From assembly GCF_009796785.1 (NCBI RefSeq), contig NZ_CP047026.1, positions 372,001 to 436,000 of the forward strand: a DNA stretch of 64,000 bases, in the 5' to 3' direction. A program made the translations under genes and the position numbers. Shown here piece by piece: positions 35,570 to 44,875 of the stretch (positions are counted from its first letter, which is position 1; the number at the start of each line of letters is the position of its first letter). Source of the stretch: Polaribacter sp. L3A8 (GTDB taxonomy: Bacteria; Bacteroidota; Bacteroidia; Flavobacteriales; Flavobacteriaceae). The notes beneath the pieces are model-generated. The model searched no databases. It was given only the letters and a program-made list of their open reading frames with translations, and had not been told where the DNA came from.

Positions 35570-36619
35570 ATGTTAGCAAGAGTAGCCAATAACCTTTTTT
35601 GGATGGGAAGATATATTGAACGTTCAGAGCACTTAGCAAGGTTTTTAAACGTCAATTATTTTTCTTCTTTAGATGCACCAGATGAATTATCACAATCTAG
35701 ACAATTTGTATTGCGTTCTGTAATGTACATGTCTGCAAATGAAATTATAGATGCAGATATTACATTAGATGAAGAAGCTGTTTTATTTAATGTTGGGTTA
35801 AATTTAGAAAAACCTTATTCTGTTGTAAATACATTTGCAAATGCGCATGAAAATGCTCGAAGTTCTAGAGATTTAATTTCCACTGAATTATTTGAATGTA
35901 TTAATACCGTTAACCATAGAATTAAAGCATATCCAATAGAGCTATTTGTAAAAAGTGGCTTGTATGATTTTACGTCTATTGTAACACAGTCTGCATCAGA
36001 TGTAAGAAGTAAAATTAAAAGTACACTTTTACATGATGAAGTATATGCTATTATTATGTTGGGAGTTTATTTAGAAAGAGCCATTCAGGTATCAAGAATT
36101 ATAAATTCTAAACTAAGTGATGTTGCTGCTTCAAAAGAACTTTATGGAGATTTAGCAGATAATTACCAATGGTCTACACTTTTAAAATGTGTTTCTACGC
36201 ACGATATGATGCGTCGTTACTATAAAAAAACGCCTACTAGAAAAACAGCCTTAGAGTTTATTATTTTAAATGAAAAATGCCCAAGATCTATAAAAAATTG
36301 TTTAGCTCAAATTTATAAATATATCTGTATTATTTCTAAAGATAAAGTGATATCAAATGATTCTGCCGCTTTTTTAATTGGTAAAATGAAAGCTGAGTTT
36401 GAGTATAAATTATTTACTGATATCGATGATAATTTAGAGGAGTTTATTGCTGATTTAATAGAGAAATTAGTATTAATAGCATCTAAACTAGAAGAGAATT
36501 ATTTTAATATTACAGACCCTAGTTTTGTAAAAGAACAACAAGGAAGTAATGATGAAAAAATAGAGGAAGAAGAAGTGAAAGCTGAAAAGGAAGTAACTCA
36601 AAAGCAAAAACAAAAATAA
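35570..36619 (+). CDS. alpha-E domain protein (DUF403)
   Basis: 349 residues, all-helical alpha-E domain (COG2307) starting MLARVANNLFWMGRYIERSEHLARFLN; the NLFWMGRYIER motif is the family hallmark. The domain spans roughly 1-310 and a highly charged Glu/Lys tail (SNDEKIEEEEVKAEKEVTQKQK) ends the protein. It begins 6 bases after the ATP-grasp gene, and the same pair is fused in one chain at 37609-40179, strong evidence that the two proteins act together. Its activity is unknown; it has been proposed to work with ATP-grasp and transglutaminase-like proteins. Confidence 0.92.
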   Translation: MLARVANNLFWMGRYIERSEHLARFLNVNYFSSLDAPDELSQSRQFVLRSVMYMSANEIIDADITLDEEAVLFNVGLNLEKPYSVVNTFANAHENARSSRDLISTELFECINTVNHRIKAYPIELFVKSGLYDFTSIVTQSASDVRSKIKSTLLHDEVYAIIMLGVYLERAIQVSRIINSKLSDVAASKELYGDLADNYQWSTLLKCVSTHDMMRRYYKKTPTRKTALEFIILNEKCPRSIKNCLAQIYKYICIISKDKVISNDSAAFLIGKMKAEFEYKLFTDIDDNLEEFIADLIEKLVLIASKLEENYFNITDPSFVKEQQGSNDEKIEEEEVKAEKEVTQKQKQK

Positions 36620-36630
36620 GTGTTTATATT

Positions 36631-36673
36631 CTTTTTGTTCATTTTGATAAAAAATATCAAAATGAACAAAAAG
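36631..36673. terminator. bidirectional terminator, 19-bp perfect stem
   Basis: CTTTTTGTTCATTTTGATA (36631-36649), loop of five A, then its exact complement (36655-36673). It separates the two converging halves of the ATP-grasp locus. Confidence 0.88.
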
Positions 36674-36686
36674 ATAATTTTTTAGT

Positions 36687-37607
36687 TTAAAATTGAGTTT
36701 GATACTGACTTTGATTATTTTTTGTTGGTCTTAAATCTACAGAAACATCCATTTTGCTTTTACCTGTACTATAAATTACACCTTTTAATGGAGGTACATC
36801 ATAATAATCTCTACCATGTGCAACTACAATATGTTGATTTTTTGGTATTTGATTGTTGGTAGGGTCAAAATCTACCCAACCCAAAGTAGGTATAAATACA
36901 GAAAACCAAGCATGAGAAGCATCTGTACCAATCAATTTTTCTTTACCTTCTGGTGCTACTGTTTCTATATAACCACTAACATATCTTGCAGGTAAGCCCA
37001 TAGACCTAACACAAGCAATGGCAATTTGCGCAAAATCTTGGCAAACACCTTTTTTCTCTTTCATTACTTCTTTTAATGGTGTAGCTATGTTTGTAAAACC
37101 AGAAACAAAATCAAAATCGGTAAAAATACGTTGCATTAATTCATAAGAAGCTTCATATAAAGATCTTTCTGGTTTAAAAGAAACCAATGCATATTCTTTA
37201 ATTACAGCACTCATATCAGAAATTAATGGAGAGCCTAATACAAATTGTCTTGCTTCAATAATGTCTGGTTGTATTCCTTTTAATAATTTTAAAGATTCTT
37301 CTACAGTCACTTTTTTTCCTTCCACAAAATTTTCTCCTTCTATTTGAAGGTTGTAATCTCTAGCAACTTTACTACGTGCGATAACAATTAGTTCTTCATG
37401 ATTTTGCTGTATAGAAAAGCGTGTAACCGTATTACCAAAAAAATCTATTCTTTCAGAAATGTCTGTCGGAGTCGGACTTATTTCTAATACGTATTCTAAA
37501 ACAGCTTGTCCTTTAAAACTTTTAGGTTTTAAGGTGGTTATGTTATGGCAAAAGGAAGCTCCGTTTTCATAACTATATTTTGTTTTGTGCCAAAGATCAA
37601 AAATCAT
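36687..37607 (-). CDS. transglutaminase-like cysteine peptidase-fold protein
   Basis: 306 residues. A bacterial transglutaminase N-terminal beta domain (about 1-100, FDLWHKTKYSYENGASFCHN) precedes the papain-fold transglutaminase core with Cys189 (KKGVCQDFAQIAIACVRSMG), His232 (ASHAWFSVFIP) and Asp248 (WVDFDPTNN). All three catalytic residues are present. No signal peptide is visible, so it is cytoplasmic. It starts 1 base after the ATP-grasp/alpha-E fusion, an extremely tight spacing. It may hydrolyse or transfer peptides made by the ligases; whether it is a peptidase, amidase or transferase is open. Confidence 0.92.
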   Translation of the reverse strand: MIFDLWHKTKYSYENGASFCHNITTLKPKSFKGQAVLEYVLEISPTPTDISERIDFFGNTVTRFSIQQNHEELIVIARSKVARDYNLQIEGENFVEGKKVTVEESLKLLKGIQPDIIEARQFVLGSPLISDMSAVIKEYALVSFKPERSLYEASYELMQRIFTDFDFVSGFTNIATPLKEVMKEKKGVCQDFAQIAIACVRSMGLPARYVSGYIETVAPEGKEKLIGTDASHAWFSVFIPTLGWVDFDPTNNQIPKNQHIVVAHGRDYYDVPPLKGVIYSTGKSKMDVSVDLRPTKNNQSQYQTQF

Positions 37608-37608
37608 A

Positions 37609-40179
37609 TTAATTAGAAATTTTTCTATCTACCAACTGTTTCTGTTGTTGAGAGTGGTTAAAGTATGTGTCTGAAACAGACAAAGAAGTAGTGTGTAATA
37701 AATCGCTTAAATCAGATAATAATTCATCTAAATTCTTACGCATATTAGAAGTTTCATCAATTTCTAAAATTTCTTCTAATGATAAACTTTGTATTTTGTC
37801 AATAACTGATTCAATATTTTTTTGACAATCGGTCATTTCTATCGATACATTTGTATTAGGTAATCTATCAATATCTTTCTTCATTCGTTGTACTTGGTAC
37901 ATTAAAGATCTAGAATACTCTTTATCTAAAAGTAATAATTTCAGTACGTTTTCTATACTTAAATAAGATTTGTAACTGTATCTATAAATATTTAAACTTT
38001 CATGACTATTTAAAAGCGATTCTAAAATTTCGTATTCTAATTCTTCATTATAATTTACAATAATTAAAGATCTAAATTTTTCTATGGTCATAGAAGCTTG
38101 CTCTACCTGCAAACCAATAAAGTAGAGTAGTAGTCCTTGTCTTACTAAAATACTTTCTTCTGTTAAAGCCATAAATGCAATTAGTCTGGTAATAATTTTA
38201 TCAAAAAATTTAGATAAGGTAGTAGCAGAGTAATCTTCTTCTTCTTTTAATTTGACCAATTGTTTCTGTATTCCATCAAAAACGCGCCACATATCTTTAG
38301 ACCACAAGTTTCTTAAAGAATAATAAGAGTTGTTAAAGCTTTGCATAGACTGTGCAAAACCACCTATTCTTTGGGTATCTAAAGTAAGTGCTTTAATTTC
38401 TTTTAACGGATTTTTTAAAGCTTCTTCTGCTTTTTCTCCTGTAAAACCAGGAAATGTAGACGTTATGTTAGTAATAGATTGAAATAATATTTTTAAACTT
38501 TCTGATTCTGATTTCCGATCGTTGTTATATTGTACATGCGTCATTTGGTTTAAAACCATTCTTAAATACCTTGCAGTAAACAATGTTCTACCTAAATATC
38601 TACCAGACCAATATAAATTTTCGGCAGTATTACTTGGCACATCATTAATACTTTCTGTGTGCTTAGAGGTTGTTTTGTTCCAAGAATAGTTTTGTAAATA
38701 ATTTTGTTTTTTATCACAAACAATCCAAAAATCTTTACTGGTTCCTCCTCTATGGTTAGATACAAATAAATCTTCTCGTTCTGTTGCAACCCTAACTAAA
38801 CCACCAGGCATTACGCTATAACCATTATCTTTTGCTATAGAAAAAGTTCTACATAAAATTTTACGAGGTTCTAACTTGTCTTCTACAAAATTTGGTGCTG
38901 TAGAAAAAGATATTTTTTCTTGAGCAACAAATCTATTTGGGTTTTCTAATATTTCTGCTTTTAAATCTTTAAGTTCTTCTTTACTTAAAAACTCACAGAA
39001 ATAAATATGTTCTCTATGCGATCTGTCAATTCTTTTTACCACATAAGAGGGCAGGTCTTCTAGTACATGTTTTCGTTCTTTTTCTTGTCCGCACCACCAC
39101 GAAGCAATTTGTGGTAAAATCAATTTTTCTTTTAAGAAGAATTCACAGATGTTTTCCATAAATGGAATAAGGGCAGGGTTTTCTAAAATACCACTTCCAA
39201 TAGGGTTTACGATGGCAACATTTTGTAAACGAACTACTTCTAATAAACCTGCAACTCCTAAATAAGAGTCTTCCTTTAATTCTAAAGGATCCATAAAATT
39301 ATCATCTACACGTCTTAAAATAACATCAACTTGTTTTAATCCCTTTAAAGATTTTAACCAAACTTTACCGTGTCTTACCACTAAATCATTTCCTTTTACC
39401 AAAGGATGCCCTAAAAATGAAGATAAAAAAGAATGTTCAAAATAAGTTTCATTATGTGGTCCTGGTGTTAAAATAACCACCATTGGGTTTTCTTTATTAG
39501 ACGGAGCAACATTCAACAATAATTTGTTAAAATCATTAAAGAAAGTAGAAGGTTGCTTTACATTGATGTTGTTAAATATTTCAGGTATAATTTTACTTGT
39601 AGAAAATCTATTTTCTAAAGCATATCCCATACCAGAAGGAGCTTGTGTTCTATCATTAACAACCCACATTCTTCCATCTGGACCTCTCGCTAAATCTACA
39701 GCATGTACCAATAATTGTTTTGCTGTTTTATATTCTATTTGATCGCAAGAACGTAAAAAACCTCTATGTGCATAAATTACTTCTGGCGGAATAATTCCGT
39801 TTTTAAGCAATTCACGTTTACCATATAAATCTTTTAAAATTAGGTCTAAAAGCTCAGATCTTTGTTGAATTCCTTTCTCAACTTCTGTCCATTCATTTTG
39901 ATGAATCATAAACGGCACAACATTTAAATTCCAAGGTCTATTTAATCCTTTAGGATCATTATATACATTGTAAGTAACACCGTTTTCTGCTAAAAGCCAA
40001 TCTATATCAGCTTGTTTAGAAGCTAATTCTTTGGGACCAATTTTTTGTAAATTGTCTAATAAAATTTTCCAATCCGATTTTTCGTCCATCTTAGAGATTA
40101 ATAATTCGTCATATTTCGTTTTATTTAAAAAATAATCATATAAAATTGTCTTTTCAACTTTCTTGTCTTCTATCATCAT
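37609..40179 (-). CDS. circularly permuted ATP-grasp / alpha-E fusion protein
   Basis: 856 residues. Residues of about 60-500 are the circularly permuted ATP-grasp (DPKGLNRPWNLNVVPFMIHQ, VVNDRTQAPSGMGYALENR, VVRHGKVWLKSLKG, RRVDDNFMDPLELKEDS, YVVKRIDRSHREHIYF) and about 525-840 the alpha-E domain (NTAENLYWSGRYLGRTLFTARYL). Both domains correspond to the separate genes at 34097 and 35570, but sequence identity is low and the fusion's glycine-rich ATP-site differs (IDRSHREHIYF versus DESGGYGISIG), so it may be a diverged or even inactive subunit. It lies between the two transglutaminase-like genes, with gaps of 1 and 26 bases. Confidence 0.92.
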   Translation of the reverse strand: MMIEDKKVEKTILYDYFLNKTKYDELLISKMDEKSDWKILLDNLQKIGPKELASKQADIDWLLAENGVTYNVYNDPKGLNRPWNLNVVPFMIHQNEWTEVEKGIQQRSELLDLILKDLYGKRELLKNGIIPPEVIYAHRGFLRSCDQIEYKTAKQLLVHAVDLARGPDGRMWVVNDRTQAPSGMGYALENRFSTSKIIPEIFNNINVKQPSTFFNDFNKLLLNVAPSNKENPMVVILTPGPHNETYFEHSFLSSFLGHPLVKGNDLVVRHGKVWLKSLKGLKQVDVILRRVDDNFMDPLELKEDSYLGVAGLLEVVRLQNVAIVNPIGSGILENPALIPFMENICEFFLKEKLILPQIASWWCGQEKERKHVLEDLPSYVVKRIDRSHREHIYFCEFLSKEELKDLKAEILENPNRFVAQEKISFSTAPNFVEDKLEPRKILCRTFSIAKDNGYSVMPGGLVRVATEREDLFVSNHRGGTSKDFWIVCDKKQNYLQNYSWNKTTSKHTESINDVPSNTAENLYWSGRYLGRTLFTARYLRMVLNQMTHVQYNNDRKSESESLKILFQSITNITSTFPGFTGEKAEEALKNPLKEIKALTLDTQRIGGFAQSMQSFNNSYYSLRNLWSKDMWRVFDGIQKQLVKLKEEEDYSATTLSKFFDKIITRLIAFMALTEESILVRQGLLLYFIGLQVEQASMTIEKFRSLIIVNYNEELEYEILESLLNSHESLNIYRYSYKSYLSIENVLKLLLLDKEYSRSLMYQVQRMKKDIDRLPNTNVSIEMTDCQKNIESVIDKIQSLSLEEILEIDETSNMRKNLDELLSDLSDLLHTTSLSVSDTYFNHSQQQKQLVDRKISN

Positions 40180-40205
40180 AATTCACACTACCTATAAAAA
40201 TTTCC

Positions 40206-43200
40206 TTACTTTTTTCTTAAATCTAAAGTATAAGGAAATTCAAAATTAACAGGCAACTCTTTAAACTTAAATCGTTTAGAGCTACTGTTTTGTTCTACAC
40301 TTCTACTTGTGCTTTCTGTATTTGGGTTGATACTTTCTACAGGGTCAATTTCACCTTGTGTGTGTCCAAATTCCCAGAAGCGATTTATTCGTCTTGATTC
40401 TGCTTCATAACTATTTACTGGATATTCGTCATAAGATCTACCTCCTGGATGTGCCACAAAATAAGTACAACCACCAATAGAGCGTTTGTTCCAAGTATCT
40501 ACAATATCAAAAACAAGCGGAGTATCTACAGGTATTGTTGGGTGTAAAGCAGAGAAAGGATCCCAAGCTTTATAACGCACACCTGCAACATATTCTCCAT
40601 GAACACCAGTACTATTTAATTGCACTTTAACACCGTTACAACTTAATACAAAGCGGTCTTCATTAAAATTAGAAACTTTTACTTGTAGTCTTTCTAAAGA
40701 AGAATCTACATATCTAGCAGTTCCTCCACCAGTCATTTCTTCACCTAAAACATTCCAAGGTTCTATACCAGCTCTTAATTCTAAATGAATATTATTAATG
40801 TCTACCATCCCATGTAATGGGAATCTAAATTCGAAAAATGGATCGAACCAATCTTCTTTAAAGTCGTAACCCGCTTTATTTAATTGATCTACAATGTCTT
40901 TAATGTCTTCTCTTACATAATGTTCTATTAAGAATTTATCATGTAATTCTGTTCCCCAACGTACTAAATTATGTTCGTAAGGTTTTTTCCAAAACCAAGC
41001 TACTAAGGTTCTAACCAATAGCATTTGTACCAAACTCATTTTTGGATGCGGAGGCATATCAAAACCACGTAACTCTAAAATACCTAATCTTCCTGTAGAA
41101 GAATCTGGCGAGTATAGTTTATCAATACAAAATTCTGCTCTGTGCGTATTACCCGTTAAATCGGTTAATAAATGTCTAAACAATCTATCGGTTAACCAAA
41201 AAGGAACTTCTCCATCTTTCGGAATTTGATTAAAGGCAATTTCTAACTCGTATAAGTTGTCTAAACGAGCTTCATCTACTCTTGGTGCCTGACTTGTTGG
41301 CCCCACAAAAGAACCAGAGAATAAATACGTTAATCCTGGGTGATGTTGCCAAAAAGTTAACAAACTACGTAACAAACTTGGTTTACGTAATAAAGGACTG
41401 TCTGCAGGACTTGTACCTCCTAAAGTAACGTGGTTTCCACCACCAGTTCCTGTATGTTTACCATCTAGCATAAACTTTTCTGTACCTAATCTTGCTTTTT
41501 TAGCCTCGTTGTAAAAAGTAAATGTGTTTTTACATAAGTCTTCCCAATTGGTAACTGGGTGTACATTAACCTCTATAACAGCAGGGTCTGGTGTTATTTT
41601 TAGAGATTCTAATCTATTGTCATGAGGAGGTTCATAACCTTCCATAATAACAGGTACATTTAATTCTTTTGCTGTAATTTCTATGGCAGCAATTAAATCT
41701 AAAAACATTTCTGCCGTTTCTAAAGGAGGTAAAAATAAATACAATTTATCTTCTCTAATTTCTGCACAAAGTGCAGTACGTACAAAATAGTTTGGTTGGT
41801 TTAATTCTAGTCCAAAATCTAAAAAATCTTGATATCTTTTCTTTACAATATTTTTAAAACTTGGTAAACGTTTCTTTTTAGAAAATAAATCGGGTTCATA
41901 AATTGGAAAAACTTCATGTTCTGGTTTTTCCATTAATGAATCTAAAGGCAATCTTAATCCCATAGGAGAATTCCCTGGAGTTAAAAAGATGTGCTGTCTT
42001 CTAAAAGTCCAAGCACTGGTAAACCATTTATCTTCTGTTTTATTTAAAGGAAGTAAATGACCAACAGGTGTAGATGCTCCTTTTTCATAAATTTCATGTA
42101 ATTTTTTACGCGCTAAAGAACCGTCTTTGTCCTTTGCAGGATCTATATCTATAGGTAAATTTCCTTGTTCCCATAAATGATAAAAAGGATCTTCGTAACT
42201 TGGTAAAATATGTTCTGTAGAAACACGTAAATATTTGGTAAGTGTTTCTAAAAATAATTTATCAGAATTTTCTGGTACAATAGGGTTATCAGCATAGCTA
42301 GATAAATACTTTTTGTTATACCAAATTGGTCTACCATCTTTACGCCAGCAAATTTCTATTTGCCATCTTGGTAAAGGCTCTCCAGGATACCATTTTCCTT
42401 GTGCATGATGTAAAACAGCTCCGTTACCAAATTTGTCATATAAACCTTTGGTTAAATCGCCAGCTAATTTTCTTTTATTTGGTCCATCTGCGGTTGTATT
42501 CCACTCTGGAGATTCTAAATCATCAATAGAAATAAAGGTAGGTTCGCCACCCATTGTTAATCTTACATCACCCTTTTCTAATTGCTTCTCTACTTTATTA
42601 CCTAGTTTGTATACTTCTTTCCATTGTTCTTCTGTATACGGTTTTGTAACTCTTGGAGATTCTAAAATTCGTGTCACTTTGTTCTCAAAAAAGAATTCAG
42701 TTTCACATTTATCTGTCATTCCAGAAACTGGCGCAGCACTTTCAAAAGAAGGTGTACAGGCTAACGGAATATGACCTTCACTAGCCAAAAGACCAGAAGT
42801 AGCGTCAAAACCAATCCAACCAGCACCTGGCAAATAAACTTCTGCCCAAGCGTGTAAATCTGTAAAATCTTCTTCTGGACCAGAAGGGCCATCTAAAGAC
42901 TTTTCATCAGATTTTAATTGCACTAAATATCCAGAAACAAAACGTGCTCCAAAACCTAAGTGACGTAGAGTTTGCACAAATAACCATGCATAATCTCTAC
43001 AAGATCCATTTTTCTGATTCAAAGTTTCTTCACAACTTTGAACACCCGGATCCATTCTAATATTATAATTTAAAAACTCGTAAATTTTCTGGTTGATATC
43101 AATCAAAAAATAAATAGTTTTTCTAGGCGTATAATCTAATGTTTTTATAAATTCTTCTAATAATTTCCCTTTATCTGTAATTTCTAAATAAGGCTGTAAC

Positions 43201-43538
43201 TCTTTCTTAACTGTTTCTGTATATACAAACGGATATTCTTCGGCATATTCTTCAATAAAGAAATCAAAAGGGTTTATCGTTTTTAAATCTGCAATAATCT
43301 CAACATCAATAGACATTTCATCCGTTTTCTCAGGAAAAACCAAACGAGCAACATAATTACCAAAAGGATCTTGTTGCCAGTTAAAAAATTGTTCTTCTGG
43401 CGTAATTTTAATTGAGTACGATTCTATGGGAGTTCTAGAGTGTGGTGCTGGTCTAAGTCTAAAAATATGAGGAGATAAGGATACTTTTCTATCATACTTA
43501 TAAGTAGTCTTGTGTGATATTACGATTTTTAATGCCAT
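40206..43538 (-). CDS. transglutaminase-like / DUF2126 fusion protein (COG4196 type)
   Basis: 1110 residues. Residues 1-300 repeat the transglutaminase layout (N-terminal beta domain; Cys180 in NGSCRDYAWLFVQTLRHLG; His229 in TDLHAWAEVYLPG; Asp245 in WIGFDATSG). From about 328 (LTMGGEPTFISIDD) to 1080 follows DUF2126. Within it EVNVHP (656-661) and GTGGGNHVTLGG (697-708) look like metal/ATP-binding motifs of glutamine-synthetase or GCS-like amidoligases; I infer that without a profile search. It begins the minus-strand unit. With the ATP-grasps it gives this locus two predicted ligase types and two transglutaminase-type enzymes, a full toolkit for peptide synthesis and processing. Confidence 0.93.
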   Translation of the reverse strand: MALKIVISHKTTYKYDRKVSLSPHIFRLRPAPHSRTPIESYSIKITPEEQFFNWQQDPFGNYVARLVFPEKTDEMSIDVEIIADLKTINPFDFFIEEYAEEYPFVYTETVKKELQPYLEITDKGKLLEEFIKTLDYTPRKTIYFLIDINQKIYEFLNYNIRMDPGVQSCEETLNQKNGSCRDYAWLFVQTLRHLGFGARFVSGYLVQLKSDEKSLDGPSGPEEDFTDLHAWAEVYLPGAGWIGFDATSGLLASEGHIPLACTPSFESAAPVSGMTDKCETEFFFENKVTRILESPRVTKPYTEEQWKEVYKLGNKVEKQLEKGDVRLTMGGEPTFISIDDLESPEWNTTADGPNKRKLAGDLTKGLYDKFGNGAVLHHAQGKWYPGEPLPRWQIEICWRKDGRPIWYNKKYLSSYADNPIVPENSDKLFLETLTKYLRVSTEHILPSYEDPFYHLWEQGNLPIDIDPAKDKDGSLARKKLHEIYEKGASTPVGHLLPLNKTEDKWFTSAWTFRRQHIFLTPGNSPMGLRLPLDSLMEKPEHEVFPIYEPDLFSKKKRLPSFKNIVKKRYQDFLDFGLELNQPNYFVRTALCAEIREDKLYLFLPPLETAEMFLDLIAAIEITAKELNVPVIMEGYEPPHDNRLESLKITPDPAVIEVNVHPVTNWEDLCKNTFTFYNEAKKARLGTEKFMLDGKHTGTGGGNHVTLGGTSPADSPLLRKPSLLRSLLTFWQHHPGLTYLFSGSFVGPTSQAPRVDEARLDNLYELEIAFNQIPKDGEVPFWLTDRLFRHLLTDLTGNTHRAEFCIDKLYSPDSSTGRLGILELRGFDMPPHPKMSLVQMLLVRTLVAWFWKKPYEHNLVRWGTELHDKFLIEHYVREDIKDIVDQLNKAGYDFKEDWFDPFFEFRFPLHGMVDINNIHLELRAGIEPWNVLGEEMTGGGTARYVDSSLERLQVKVSNFNEDRFVLSCNGVKVQLNSTGVHGEYVAGVRYKAWDPFSALHPTIPVDTPLVFDIVDTWNKRSIGGCTYFVAHPGGRSYDEYPVNSYEAESRRINRFWEFGHTQGEIDPVESINPNTESTSRSVEQNSSSKRFKFKELPVNFEFPYTLDLRKK

Positions 43539-44117
43539 ATATACAGATATTATGAGTGCAAATTAGCGAGTTAATTTTAGATAACTTATTATAAATAAAG
43601 CGAAAAAAAACGCGGACAAATTTAAGTATTTATTATTCTAAATACGCTTAAATTTTTCAATAAAAATGAGTCTTAAAAAGATTATCACTAAATAATAGCT
43701 CAATTTTTAATATCATTTTGTTTCGATTATATTTTTTATAAATTTACTAATAAAAAAATGTAAAACCTTAATTAATTACATTGTATTTGTTTATTTTATT
43801 GATGTAGTAATAATATTTACGCAAATTTATTGTTAAAATGATAATATAGTGATTTGATGTTGTTTTATCAGAGAAAAAGAATTTAACGATATATAAAGTA
43901 GAAGACATTTAATTATTCAAATTATTTATTTGCAAAAATTTAAATAAAACCTCATGATCTTAGATGTGTAAACAAGAATTATTTTGGAGTTGTAATTATA
44001 ATTGTCACTATAACTACTTTGGATACTTATAAAATAGGTTTTTAAAATTGACAAATTATCTGTTTCCTTCTAATTTTTACCTGAATTAAAAAAACAGCTA
44101 TCATCGACAACCCCTAA

Positions 44118-44222
44118 TCATCAAGAGACCTTCATCCTAGCTTTCCCAAAAGCTTAAGAAAGAAAGTAGATACCTATTTTAAAACACGTAATAAAAGAAG
44201 AAATATCAATAATCACTCTACG
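44118..44222 (+). pseudogene. probable decayed fragment of an acyl-CoA desaturase gene
   Basis: A 35-codon open stretch between stops translates as SSRDLHPSFPKSLRKKVD then TYFKTRNKRRNIN. The core SFPKSLRKKVDTYFK resembles the FxKTLRKRVNxYFK N-terminus of the long type of acyl-CoA desaturase found in Bacteroidota. No start codon precedes it and a stop follows at 44223, so it could only be a remnant. Similarity is from memory, over about 20 residues, so chance remains possible. Confidence 0.35.
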
Positions 44223-44414
44223 TAGTAGGTAAAATGTAAAAGTTTTTTTTAATCTAATTGACAGTGAGTAGTTTACCTTTTTTATAATAACTTAATAATA
44301 GAATAGAATCGTGAGAATAGCATGGTTAGTTTTTTTCTTTTTTGTTAAATATACAACTGCTTTTAATTGTCTAGGAACATGACAACTATCATAGTCTAAA
44401 ATATATATGTAAGC

Positions 44415-44422
44415 TAAATTTG
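44415..44422 (+). promoter_or_regulatory. -7 promoter box before mce
   Basis: TAAATTTG matches the -7 consensus and ends 22 bases before the mce ATG. No TTG lies at the expected -33 distance. Confidence 0.4.
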
Positions 44423-44444
44423 AGGAAATTAAAATATCGAAGTT

Positions 44445-44849
44445 ATGAATATTTCACATATAGAGCATTTAGGTATTGCTGTTGATAATTTAGAGGAATC
44501 AATAAAATACTATGAAGAGGTCTTAGGATTGAAGTGTTATTCTATAGAAGAGGTTGCTGACCAAAAGGTTAAGACAGCCTTTTTTTTGGTAGGTAATACA
44601 AAAATTGAACTATTAGAAAGTACTTCTCCGGATGGACCCATTGGTAAGTTTATAGAAAAGAAAGGAGCTGGCATTCATCATATTGCTTTTGCCGTCCCCA
44701 ATGCAACAGAAGCGTTAAAAACAGCAGAGAAACGAGGAGTGAGGTTGGTTGATAAAGTTTCTAGAAAAGGAGCAGAAGGACTAAATATTGGTTTCTTACA
44801 TCCAAAATCTACATTAGGAGTACTTACAGAACTTTGTTCTAAAGAATAA
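44445..44849 (+). CDS. mce: methylmalonyl-CoA epimerase
   Basis: 134-residue vicinal-oxygen-chelate enzyme interconverting (2R)- and (2S)-methylmalonyl-CoA. HIEHLGIAVDNLEESIKYYEE at the N-terminus and GAGIHHIAFAVPN near residue 75 supply the metal His residues, with IELLESTSPDGPIG between. Length is typical. It opens the methylmalonyl-CoA cluster, preceding the decarboxylase genes, and connects the mutase product with the decarboxylase substrate stereochemistry. Confidence 0.96.
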   Translation: MNISHIEHLGIAVDNLEESIKYYEEVLGLKCYSIEEVADQKVKTAFFLVGNTKIELLESTSPDGPIGKFIEKKGAGIHHIAFAVPNATEALKTAEKRGVRLVDKVSRKGAEGLNIGFLHPKSTLGVLTELCSKE

Positions 44850-44875
44850 TCGACAAGAAAAATACATAAATAATA

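Larger units (their letters stand above)
43539..44444. other. 906-base intergenic region
   Basis: AT-rich, between the divergent DUF2126 gene and mce. No intact gene, RNA gene or array seen. The middle-right part (44118-44222) encodes a short fragment resembling the N-terminus of a desaturase (listed separately), and the right end has a TAAATTTG box at 44415-44422 that may start mce transcription. Confidence 0.6.

Noticed and set aside
42433..42774. 113-codon open frame on the + strand inside the DUF2126 gene
   Set aside because: Antisense shadow; serine/phenylalanine-rich sequence of the kind produced by complementing coding DNA.
43539..44444. RNA gene or riboswitch in the 906-base gap
   Set aside because: No tRNA-like arms, conserved riboswitch core or strong stem-loop with T-tract was found by eye.
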